DNA from: CALKWS01 sp051020515
GTDB taxonomy: Bacteria > Actinomycetota > Actinomycetes > Actinomycetales > Beutenbergiaceae
Assembly (NCBI RefSeq): GCF_051020515.1
Contig: NZ_CP194857.1
Coordinates: 1,674,001-1,738,000 of the forward strand
DNA: 64,000 bases
Direction of reading: 5' to 3'
Shown here: positions 20,866-28,517 of the stretch, piece by piece
Position numbering within the stretch: position 1 is the stretch's first letter
How the letters are laid out: the number at the start of each line of letters is the position of its first letter
Program-made: the position numbers and the translations under genes
The notes under the pieces: model-generated
What the model was told of the DNA's origin: nothing
Seen by the model: only the letters and a program-made list of their open reading frames with translations
Databases searched by the model: none

Positions 20866-21017
20866 GCCGCCCGCCTCCGCCGGGTCCCACCCGGCCCGCA
20901 CGCGACCTCGTCTGCGCCGGTTCACGACGCACGTGCTATAGCCCCGGCAACAGGGGCGTCGGAGCGGCCCCGCGGGGCGACCAGATCGGTGACCTCGGCC
21001 GCGAATCTTTGCCGGAC

Positions 21018-21044
21018 TGTCGATTTCTGCTGTCCTCGCGCGAC
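21018..21044 (+). promoter_or_regulatory. Candidate ECF42-type promoter
   Basis: TGTCGA (21018-21023) and CGAC (21041-21044) separated by 17 bp match the -35 TGTCGA and -10 CGA/TC motif reported for ECF42 sigma factors, and lie just upstream of the DGPF gene and its ECF42 sigma gene. Suggests autoregulation. Confidence 0.6.
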
Positions 21045-21046
21045 AT

Positions 21047-21076
21047 GATGGTGACGGCACCATCGCCGTCACCATC
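21047..21076 (+). promoter_or_regulatory. Stem-loop in the 5' leader of the DGPF-sigma operon
   Basis: Perfect 12-bp inverted repeat GATGGTGACGGC (21047-21058) and GCCGTCACCATC (21065-21076) with a 6-base loop. It ends directly at the AAAGGA ribosome site (21078-21083), so it could protect the mRNA end or affect initiation. Confidence 0.6.
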
Positions 21077-21088
21077 GAAAGGACGATG

Positions 21089-21445
21089 ATGAAGTACCTA
21101 GTGATGCTGATCGGCGACGGTGACGTGCCCGCGTGGGACACCTTGAGCCCGGAGGAGCAGGGCGCGTTGATGGGCAGGTTCGGCGAGTTCGACGAGGCGT
21201 GCGGCGCTCGCGTGGGCGTGGAAATCCTCGCCGGGGAGGCTCTCTCGGACGGCCAAGCCGACGCCACCGTGATGCGCACCCGAGCCGGCGCCGTCACGCT
21301 CACCGAGGGCCCCTATGCCGAGGCCCTGGAGGGCTTGGGCGGGTTCTTCCTGATCGAGGCACCGGACCTGGACGTCCTGGTGGAACTGCTCGGCCACCTC
21401 CCGCCGTATGACATCCAGATCTCACCGGTCGTGGACCCGTACTGA
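21089..21445 (+). CDS. YciI/DGPF family protein (YCII-related)
   Basis: 118 residues from the second ATG (21089), which has better spacing from AAAGGA than ATG 21086. KYLVMLIGDGDVP at the start, TLTEGPYAEALEGLGGFFLIE (the DGPF-type motif, here EGPY) in the middle and PPYDIQISPVVDP at the end. Dimeric alpha-beta barrel fold, proposed catalytic or sensing role unknown. Stop is 3 bases before the ECF sigma gene; this pairing is the defining neighbourhood of ECF42. Confidence 0.88.
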   Translation: MKYLVMLIGDGDVPAWDTLSPEEQGALMGRFGEFDEACGARVGVEILAGEALSDGQADATVMRTRAGAVTLTEGPYAEALEGLGGFFLIEAPDLDVLVELLGHLPPYDIQISPVVDPY

Positions 21446-21448
21446 CCC

Positions 21449-22708
21449 GTGCCGCAGCGCGTCCTCGACGACCTCTGGCACAGCCATTGGGGCCTGCTGC
21501 TGGGCCACCTGATGGCGCGATTCAATCGCGCCGACCTCGTCGAGGACGCGCTCGCAGAGGCCTTCGCGCAGGCCGCTTCCCAGTGGCCCGCAGCCGGCGT
21601 GCCGCACAACCCGCCCGGGTGGCTGCGTACCACCGCCCATCGCCGGGTGCTCGATGCGCTGCGGCATGAGCGCACCATCCGGAGCAAAGCCCACCTGATA
21701 GCCGACGACGACGTGCAGCCCGGCCCGGAGGATGCGGCCGCTCCGGGAGGGGTAACGTCGTCTGCCACGGTCGCTTCGGCCGTCGATGAGCGCCTGCCGC
21801 TGCTGTTCATGGCTACCCACCCGGCCCTGGCCGAGGAGGTCCGCCCGGCGCTCGCGCTTCGGTTCGTGCTCGGTGTGCCCACTGCCGAGATCGCACGGTT
21901 GTTCCTGGTGCCGTCAGCCACGATGGCGGCACGGCTGACCCGCGCGAAGAAGCGTCTGGCCGGCAGCGGGATCGCGTTCGCGATCCCCGACCGAAACGTC
22001 TGGCCGGATCGGCTCGATGACGTGGCCCGGGCGATCTACCTGGCATTCACCGCCGGATATGCGCCCGGAGGCGGCCACGACGTTGTCCGTGCGCAGCAGG
22101 CAGGGGAGGTGGTACGGCTCGCCGATCTGGCTACTGACCTGCTGCCCGGCCGTCCGGTGCTGGAGGCCCTGGTCGCGCTGGTGCGGTTGCAGCACGCCCG
22201 CCGCGATGCGCGGGTCAGTCCGGAGGGTGCCCTAGTGCGCCTGGCTGATCAGGACCGGTCCCGGTGGCACGGCGCCGAGATCGCGGCGGGCTTGGACCGG
22301 CTCACCGCCCTGTCCCCGACCGATGGCCTGGCGGAGGAGTTGCGCCTGCAGGCCCTGATCGCGGCCTTCCACGCGACGGCCACCCGCGCTGCTGACACCG
22401 ACTGGGCGGGAATCGTGCGCGCCTACACCCGACTGGAGGCACTCACCGGATCACCGATCGTGCGGCTCAACCGTGCTGTCGCGGTGGGCGAGGCATCGGG
22501 GGCGATGGCCGGCCTGGCGATTCTGCGTGCCGCCGCCGACGAACTGCCCGGCCATCATCGTGTGGCGCTCGTGCGCGCCGAGTTGCTGCACCGCGGTGGA
22601 CAGGCCGAGGCCGCTCGTCAGGCATACCTCGAGGCGATCGAGGCCTGTCCCGACGGCGCCGAGCGAGACCACATCCGGGCCCGGCTAGTCCTGGTGAGCA
22701 GAGCATGA
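21449..22708 (+). CDS. ECF42-group RNA polymerase sigma factor
   Basis: 419 residues, GTG start. Sigma region 2 is in ADLVEDALAEAFAQAASQWP and NPPGWLRTTAHRRVLDALR; region 4 is LRFVLGVPTAEIARLFLVPSATMAARLTRAKKRL (read in pieces: FVLGVPTAEIARLF, PSATMAARLTRAKK). A 220-residue C-terminal helical TPR-like extension (DUF6596 type, with AIYLAFTAGYAP and LNRAVAVGEASG) replaces an anti-sigma factor, as in ECF42. It should direct transcription of its own operon from the TGTCGA promoter upstream. Confidence 0.9.
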   Translation: MPQRVLDDLWHSHWGLLLGHLMARFNRADLVEDALAEAFAQAASQWPAAGVPHNPPGWLRTTAHRRVLDALRHERTIRSKAHLIADDDVQPGPEDAAAPGGVTSSATVASAVDERLPLLFMATHPALAEEVRPALALRFVLGVPTAEIARLFLVPSATMAARLTRAKKRLAGSGIAFAIPDRNVWPDRLDDVARAIYLAFTAGYAPGGGHDVVRAQQAGEVVRLADLATDLLPGRPVLEALVALVRLQHARRDARVSPEGALVRLADQDRSRWHGAEIAAGLDRLTALSPTDGLAEELRLQALIAAFHATATRAADTDWAGIVRAYTRLEALTGSPIVRLNRAVAVGEASGAMAGLAILRAAADELPGHHRVALVRAELLHRGGQAEAARQAYLEAIEACPDGAERDHIRARLVLVSRA

Positions 22709-22730
22709 CGTGCCACTACGCATGGTGCGC

Positions 22731-24140
22731 CTAGTGGCGCATGGTGAATGCGTACTCGCCGGCGGGAGTTCGGGTGTGGTGGTAGTCGTCGTCGTGTGCC
22801 ATTCGGTGGTGGCGGTGGCACAGGGGGACGGCATTGTCGAGGTTGGTGGGTCCGTGCTCGGACCAGGGGATGGCGTGGTGGAGTTCGCACCAGGCGTAGG
22901 GCCGTTGGCATCCGTGCGCGGCACACGCGGTGTGCTGGGTGGCTAGGGCGGTGCGTTGGCTTTCGGTGAAGAGTCGGTTGCCGCGCCCGAGGTCCAGTGG
23001 CTGGGATTGACCGCCCAGCACGAGGGGCACCAGGCCGGAGTTGCAGGCCAGTTGCCGCGCTCGGGCGGCGGAGATCTTCTCTCCGGTGTCCAGTCCGGCC
23101 GCAGCGATGCGTCCGCGGAGCACCTGCTCGTCGAGGGTGACGACGATCGTGGCGGCGGTCTTCGGGCTGAGGTGGTCGGTGGGTAGGTGTTCGATCAGTT
23201 CTGCCAGGGCCAGGCCGTGGGCGTTGGCCCAGTCGGTGCGCCGGCCCTGGGCCACCCGGCCCGGATCGGGAAGCCCGGACAGATCCTCCACGACGCTGCC
23301 GGCCCCGCCGCTGCCCTGGGAACCACTCGCGTCTGCGCCGTTTCTCCCCCCAAAGTGTCCTCCAGCACCGCCAGCACCGCCAGCGCCAGCAGCGCCAGCG
23401 CCAGCAGCGCCACCTGCGCCGTTGCTGTCGCTGCGGCTCGTGCGGCGTGGTGCGGTCATCGTGTGGATGATCTTGCGCAGCAGGTGGCCGTGGAAGACAG
23501 GCAGGGTGAAGTGGCCGGTGACGGTGCCGTCGTGGTTGTCCCGGATGGTCAACCGGGTGTGAGCGCGGGCCTGTTGCTCTTCATCGGCGATCTGGCCATC
23601 TTCGTGGGCGTCGATGCTCTCCCGGTCCTTCTTCAGCGCTTCCAACTGTCGCCGTGCTCGCTGGCGCAACACCGAAGGCGGCATGTGCTTGGCTTTGTCG
23701 ACCAGGTCTTCTTCGACCCGGGCCCGCTCGGTGGTGGTCAGCCCGTCGGGGAGTTTTTCGCCTGCTCCCACGATGATCTCGGCGTGGTCGGGGGAGATGT
23801 CCCCGTCGTCGAGTGCGCGTTGGGTGGGGCCGCGGTCGCTGAGGCGGGTGGCGAGTTTGGTCTGGCGGCTGGTGTCCCGACCGTCGTCGTCGTTGGTGTG
23901 CTTGGCCGCCCAGGAGGCGGTATCGGCATGACCGGACTTGCGCGCGGTGTTGGCCTTCTCCGCCGCGTTGAGCACCTTGAGCTTGTAGGCCCGAACCCGC
24001 GACTCGATCCGCCTCAGGTCTACCAGCAACTGGCTCTGCCCGGCAGCGCTGAGCCCGCCCGGATCCAGCCGCGACAACCCATCCAGCGCGGCGTGCACCT
24101 CCTGGGTCGGGGAGATGCTCGGGAGCGGGTGTACGGCCAT
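22731..24140 (-). CDS. DUF222 and HNH endonuclease domain-containing protein
   Basis: 469 residues. DUF222 occupies about residues 15-330 and an HNH nuclease the C-terminus: CAAHGCQRPYAWCELHH, then AIPWSEHGPTNLDN and AVPLCHRHHRMAH, giving the zinc cysteines and HNH catalytic residues. Between them is a long Gly/Ala-rich segment (about residues 245-280). Family members (13E12-repeat-like) are multi-copy in actinobacteria; their role is unsettled, mobile or repair-related nuclease being the usual guess. It is a single isolated gene here. Confidence 0.88.
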   Translation of the reverse strand: MAVHPLPSISPTQEVHAALDGLSRLDPGGLSAAGQSQLLVDLRRIESRVRAYKLKVLNAAEKANTARKSGHADTASWAAKHTNDDDGRDTSRQTKLATRLSDRGPTQRALDDGDISPDHAEIIVGAGEKLPDGLTTTERARVEEDLVDKAKHMPPSVLRQRARRQLEALKKDRESIDAHEDGQIADEEQQARAHTRLTIRDNHDGTVTGHFTLPVFHGHLLRKIIHTMTAPRRTSRSDSNGAGGAAGAGAAGAGGAGGAGGHFGGRNGADASGSQGSGGAGSVVEDLSGLPDPGRVAQGRRTDWANAHGLALAELIEHLPTDHLSPKTAATIVVTLDEQVLRGRIAAAGLDTGEKISAARARQLACNSGLVPLVLGGQSQPLDLGRGNRLFTESQRTALATQHTACAAHGCQRPYAWCELHHAIPWSEHGPTNLDNAVPLCHRHHRMAHDDDYHHTRTPAGEYAFTMRH

Positions 24141-24500
24141 GAACCTACACTACCTAGAACGCCCGTTCGAGTCAACGGTTTACTCCGATTCGTGTCACAT
24201 GGCACTGGTGCCTGATGGTAGGTAACGGTTGGTGCCTGCGGGTCATGGCGGCGGTGGCCGGGGGGGCGGGCGCCTACAGGGCGTGGCAGTGGGGTCTTCT
24301 GGGTGAGTGCGTGGGTGAGTACAGGTCCGACGGCCGGGCGTCTGCGGCCCGCGACATGAGCGACTGCAGGGCGTGGCAGTGAGCGCCCGCTACCCGGCGC
24401 GCCCGTGGGAGACTCGAACCATGGCCAATTCGACGAATCCCCCGCCCTTCGGCGCCGAGATCGACCAGCGCGCACCGGCGCGCCCGCAGGGGGGTGTGCG
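24141..24500. other. Intergenic region with a short direct repeat
   Basis: 360 bp between the divergent DUF222 and LLM genes. It holds CAGGGCGTGGCAGTG twice (24277-24291 and 24367-24381, 90 bp apart), a GGGTGAGTG-rich stretch between them, and the small open frame 24421-24504. No hairpin terminator or RNA gene was recognised. Confidence 0.5.
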
Positions 24501-24504
24501 ATGA
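24421..24504 (+). CDS. Possible 27-residue leader ORF
   Basis: ATG 24421 opens a 27-codon frame (MANSTNPPPFGAEID...) whose TGA overlaps the ATG of the LLM gene as ATGA. The overlap would couple translation of the LLM enzyme to it. No homology recognised; it could equally be the eroded end of a lost gene or chance. Confidence 0.3.
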   Translation: MANSTNPPPFGAEIDQRAPARPQGGVR

Positions 24505-25367
24505 CTCGGGTCGGCGCGATATTCAACCCGCACCACAATCCACCCGAGGCGCTGCGAGGGGCGGTCGAGGCCGCCGAAGCCGCCGGCGTTCCCGAGCTCT
24601 GGCTCTGGGAGGACTGCTTCCGTGAGTCGGCCTACGCCTCGGTCGCCGCCGCCCTGGCGTGGACCGAGCGCCTGCGGATCGGCCTGGGGATCGCACCGAT
24701 CCCGCTGCGCAACGTGGCGGTGACCGCGATGGAGATCGCGACGATCGAGCGGACCTTTCCCGGCCGGTTCTACCCCGGCCTGGGCCACGGCGTGCTCCCG
24801 TGGATGAAACAGGCCGGCGCGCACGCTGCCTCCCCGCTGACGCTCATGCGCGAGTACATCACGGTGCTGCGGTCGTTGCTGGCCGGGGAGGAGGTGACCG
24901 TGGCCGGCCGCTACGTCACCCTCGGCAAGGTGCGGCTCGAGTGGCCGTTGGAGGCCGCACCACCCGTCTACGCCGCAGGCGTGGGACCCAAGACGTTGGC
25001 ACTGACCGGGGAGGTCGCCGACGGTGCGGTCCTCGTCTCCGGACTCTCCGTCGCCGAGGTGGGTGAGCGGGCCCGCCTGATTGCCGACGGGCGCACCGCC
25101 GCCGGACGTGACGGCGATGCGGTGGTGGTGGCCTACGTCGACACCGCCTTCGGCGACGGCGCCCGGGAGCGGGTTGCCGCCGCGCTGGGCGAGGCCGGCA
25201 CCGACGACAACCGGGGCGTGTGGGGCGAGCCCGACGACGTGGCGGCCGCGGTGCGACGCTTCGCCGAAGCCGGTGCCGACGCGGTCATCCTCTCGCCCGT
25301 GGACGGTGAGCCCGACCTGCACGCGTTCCTCCGTGCCACCGGGGAGGTCGCCCGCCTCATCGACTGA
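24501..25367 (+). CDS. LLM class flavin-dependent oxidoreductase
   Basis: 288 residues from ATG 24501 (GCAGGGGGG upstream). Luciferase-like barrel with MTRVGAIFNPHHNPPEALR, GVPELWLWEDCF, RIGLGIAPIPLRNVAVTAMEIATIE (in part), and the F420-LLM-type FYPGLGHGVLPWMKQ, close to methylene-tetrahydromethanopterin-reductase-like enzymes. Probably F420-dependent; substrate unknown. Not closely similar to the LLM at 19972. Confidence 0.87.
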   Translation: MTRVGAIFNPHHNPPEALRGAVEAAEAAGVPELWLWEDCFRESAYASVAAALAWTERLRIGLGIAPIPLRNVAVTAMEIATIERTFPGRFYPGLGHGVLPWMKQAGAHAASPLTLMREYITVLRSLLAGEEVTVAGRYVTLGKVRLEWPLEAAPPVYAAGVGPKTLALTGEVADGAVLVSGLSVAEVGERARLIADGRTAAGRDGDAVVVAYVDTAFGDGARERVAAALGEAGTDDNRGVWGEPDDVAAAVRRFAEAGADAVILSPVDGEPDLHAFLRATGEVARLID

Positions 25368-25454
25368 GCGGGGCCAGTCAACTGAGCGGCGCCAGTCGAC
25401 TCACCGAGGCCACAGCCGGAGAACCGGCGGTGCGCTCGTGCCTGCTGAGCGGCT

Positions 25455-26693
25455 CTAGTCCGGGCGCAACTCCATCAGCTCGCCACCGTCGGTGGCGAGC
25501 CAGATCGCGCCATCGGGAGCCTCGGCCAGGGCGCGGATCCGATCACCCATCTCCCACTCATCCACCTGCTCGGCGTTCTCGCCGTCCAACTCCACACGCA
25601 CCAGGTTCTCCCCCGAGAGGCCGCCCAGCAGCGCGCTGTCGGCCCATCCGGTGAACAGGTCGCCGGCATAGATCATCAGGTTCCCGGGCGAGATCGCCGG
25701 CACCCAGTAGGCCTTCGGTGCCTCGAAGCCATCGCCCTCGGCGTGATCGGGGATCGCGGTGCCGTCGTAGTGCTCACCCATCGACACCTCCGGCCAGCCA
25801 TAGTTGGCGCCCTTGACGATCAGGTTCAGTTCATCGCCGCCGGCCGGCCCCATCTCCGAGGACCAGAGGTTGCCCTGAGAGTCCAGGTCGATGCCCAGCG
25901 GGTTGCGGTGCCCGGTGGTCCAGAACTGCGCCGCGACGCCGCCGTCATCGGCGAAGGGGTTGCCGGGGGCAGGATCACCCTCCAGCGTCAGGCGCACGAT
26001 GGTGCCGAGGTTGGTGCCCATGTCCTGAGCGGGTTGCAGCTCCTGCCGGTCCCCGGAGGTGATGTACAGGGAGTCGTCGAGGACCACCATCCGGAGCGCG
26101 AAGTGGCCGTTGCCGGACGCCGGGTCCTGTTCCCAGATCACCTCGAGATCCTCCAGGGCGGCGCGGTCAGCGTCGAGGTGTGCCCGTCCGACCACCCCCT
26201 GGCTACCGCCGTCGGCGACGCGCACCCAGCTGAGGTAGATGATCTGGTCCCGCTCGAAGTCCGGGCCGACGATGACGTCGTGCATACCGCCTTGCCCCGC
26301 GGGGACGACCTCGGGCACGCCGCTGACCGGCCTGACCTCACCGGACTCCTGATCTCGTATCTGCACGGCGCCGGTGCGCTCGGTCACGAGCAGCAGGTCG
26401 GTGCCCGGCAGGAACTCCAGCGCCCACGGGTTCTCGAACTGATCGTGCTCCACGGCCTCGAACTCCGCCACCGCTGCGTCGTCGTCGTCGCGGGTATCCT
26501 CCGCCCCCGGTGACTCCTCGCCGTCGGCCGACTCCTCGCCGTCGGCCGGCTCCTCGACGTGGGCCGTGTCCTCTTGCTCCTCAGTGGTCTGCGGCTCCGC
26601 AGTGGTGGCCGGATCCTCAGGCGTGTCCGGATCGTCCGCAGCGCACCCGGCGAGCAGCAGTGCAACTCCCGTGACCATGAGTGCGCAGCGCAT
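25455..26693 (-). CDS. PQQ-dependent sugar dehydrogenase (glucose/sorbosone dehydrogenase family) lipoprotein
   Basis: 412 residues. Signal peptide with lipobox LLLAGC at about residues 12-17, then about 60 acidic, repeat-like residues (DGEESADGEES), then a six-bladed beta-propeller of the GSDH family: NPWALEFLPG, GMHDVIVGPDF, TSGDRQELQ, TTGHRNPLGIDL, SEMGPAGGDELN and GANYGWPEV. It should oxidise a sugar or similar alcohol outside the membrane, the family needing PQQ (and calcium), though cofactor use in such actinobacterial members is often untested. ATG 26693 chosen for the signal peptide. Confidence 0.87.
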   Translation of the reverse strand: MRCALMVTGVALLLAGCAADDPDTPEDPATTAEPQTTEEQEDTAHVEEPADGEESADGEESPGAEDTRDDDDAAVAEFEAVEHDQFENPWALEFLPGTDLLLVTERTGAVQIRDQESGEVRPVSGVPEVVPAGQGGMHDVIVGPDFERDQIIYLSWVRVADGGSQGVVGRAHLDADRAALEDLEVIWEQDPASGNGHFALRMVVLDDSLYITSGDRQELQPAQDMGTNLGTIVRLTLEGDPAPGNPFADDGGVAAQFWTTGHRNPLGIDLDSQGNLWSSEMGPAGGDELNLIVKGANYGWPEVSMGEHYDGTAIPDHAEGDGFEAPKAYWVPAISPGNLMIYAGDLFTGWADSALLGGLSGENLVRVELDGENAEQVDEWEMGDRIRALAEAPDGAIWLATDGGELMELRPD

Positions 26694-26818
26694 ACTTCTC
26701 GACGCTAACAGTGCCTGTTCGCACCGCAACAGAAGCCACGAGGCTCGGGCGAGCGCAGTCGTGCGGGTCGCCACCGTTGCTCAGCCCGGGTGTGGGTGGT
26801 CGGCGCTACCGTACCCGT

Positions 26819-27960
26819 ATGGACCACGCGCGCCCGGACAAGCACCTGACCGCCCGGGCGCTGAACCGGGCGACCCTGGCCCCCCCAGTTGCTGCTGCGC
26901 CGGGCACCCCTGGACGTGGCCGAGGGAGTCCGCGCCATCACCGCGGTCCAGTCCCAATCGGCCCCCTCGCCCTACCTCGCCCTGTGGAACCGGTTGGCTG
27001 ACTTCGACCCCGCGGATCTCGACACCGCCTTCACCTCGCACCGCATCGTCAAGGCCACGCTGATGCGCATCACGCTGCACGCGGTGCACGCCGAGGACTA
27101 CCCGTTGCTGCACCGCGCGATGCAACCGACCTTGCGCGGGGCGCGGCTGGGCGATGCGCGGTTCACCGGCGAGGGGCTCACCCCGCAGATGGCCGACGAC
27201 GTCGCCGGTCACCTGGGCGAGTTGCTCGCCGAGCCGCGCACCGGGGAGCAGGTGGCCGCCGACCTCGCCCACCCGCAACTGTGGTGGGCGCTACGCCATT
27301 ACGCCCCGATCGTGCACACCCCTACCGGAGGGCCGTGGTCGTTCGGCGCCAGGCCGGCCTACGTGGCCAGCCCGCAGCCCGCATCCGTCGTCGTCGGCCG
27401 ATCCGGATGAGGCCGCCCAGCATCTGGTGCGCCGCTACCTGCAGTCCTTCGGTCCGGCGCGGGTGCATGACGTAGCGCAGTACGCGCTGATCCAGGTGAC
27501 ACGGGCGCGGCGGGTGGTCGAGACGATGACGGATGAACTCATCGGGCGCCAGGGCCCGGACGGGGTGGAGTTGCTGGACGTGGAGGGCGCGCCACTGCCC
27601 GAGGAGGACACGCCCGCCCCGCCACGACTGCTGCCGATGTGGGACTCGGTGCTACTGGCCTACTCCGACCGCTCACGCATCATCCCGCCCGAGTACCGCG
27701 GGCATGTGATCCGCCGCAACGGCGACACGCTGCCGGCTGTGCTGGTGGACGGACAGGTGGCGGGGGTCTGGCGCGCGGTGGACGGCGCCGTGGAGGTCAC
27801 GACGTTCCACCCCCTGTCCGAGGCCGACTGGGCCGGCATCGAACAGGAGGCGGTTGCGCTCGCGGACTTCGTCGCCGACCGCGATCCGGTGGTCTACGGC
27901 CGCTACCGGAACTGGTGGGCGAAACTGCCCGCGGAGCAGGTGCGGGTCTTCGGCGAGTGA
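26819..27960 (+). CDS. Winged-helix DNA-binding protein, AlkZ/YcaQ-like, two frameshifts
   Basis: About 380 residues when repaired. HTH_42-type protein: ARALNRATLA then LLRRAPLDVAEGVRAITAVQSQSAPSPYLALW, R-I-V-K-A-T-L-M-R region, and C-terminal RYLQSFGPARVHDVAQY and LLPMWDSVLLAYSDRSRI. VQSQ corresponds to the QxQ catalytic motif of AlkZ-type DNA glycosylases. The frame breaks in the seven-C run 26880-26886 (should be six) and again near 27385. A role in removing bulky or crosslinked bases is inference from family. Confidence 0.75.
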
Positions 27961-27994
27961 ATCCCCGGGCGGGGTGCTCGCTCGCCGCGCCCGG

Positions 27995-28438
27995 TCAGTC
28001 CACGTCGCCGCGCCAGCTACCGGTGGCGGTGCCGCGCTTCTCGATGAACTCCTTGAACCGCTTCGCGTCGGCCTTGACCTGACGGTCGTCGGCCCCGACA
28101 GCAGCGCCAGCCTTCTCCTTGGCGTCCTGCGGCTTCCACTCGAGCTGGATCATCACCCGGGTGGTGGTCTCGCTCAACTTGTGGAACGTGACGACACCGG
28201 CGTGGTAGGGCTCGCTGTCCACCGTGCGCCAGGCGATCCGCTCGTCCGGGTGCTGCTCGGTGATCTCGGTGTCGAACTCCCGCGTGGTCCCACCAACGGT
28301 GACGACCCAGTGGTTCTTGGTGTCGGTGACCTGGGTGATCGAGTCGACCCCATCCATGAAGTGGGGGAAGTCCTCGAACTGGGTCCACTGGTTGTACGCG
28401 ACAGAAACCGGTACGTCGACCTCGATGGACTCTTCGAT
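27995..28438 (-). CDS. SRPBCC family (polyketide cyclase-like) protein with ATC at the start position
   Basis: 147 residues if it starts at 28438. Family sequence begins IEESIEVDVPVSVAYNQWTQ and goes on FEDFPHFMDGVDSI, EITEQHPDERIAWRT, GVVTFHKLSETTTRVM, ending GSWRGDV. A strong AGGAGG (28443-28448) precedes it, but the codon at the right distance is ATC (28436-28438), and an in-frame TAG lies just before. The first ATG, at 28357, would remove the first beta strand. Either ATC is used, or the ATG has been lost by a sequencing error. Ligand unknown; often a lipid- or polyketide-binding cavity protein. Confidence 0.75.
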   Translation of the reverse strand: MEESIEVDVPVSVAYNQWTQFEDFPHFMDGVDSITQVTDTKNHWVVTVGGTTREFDTEITEQHPDERIAWRTVDSEPYHAGVVTFHKLSETTTRVMIQLEWKPQDAKEKAGAAVGADDRQVKADAKRFKEFIEKRGTATGSWRGDVD

Positions 28439-28517
28439 CTCGTCCTCCTAGTTGTGTGCGGTGCTTCCTTTCATAACAACGCGGGAGAGGCCCCGCCACT
28501 TGGCGGACCGCTGGTGG

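Noticed and set aside
20936..20990. Rho-independent terminator after the LLM gene
   Set aside because: GC-rich short stems (GCCCC/GGGGC) but no following T run, and such stems are frequent in this GC-rich sequence.
22731..24140. DUF222-HNH gene as part of a mobile element or defence island
   Set aside because: No terminal repeats, transposase, integrase or defence partner nearby; a lone family member.
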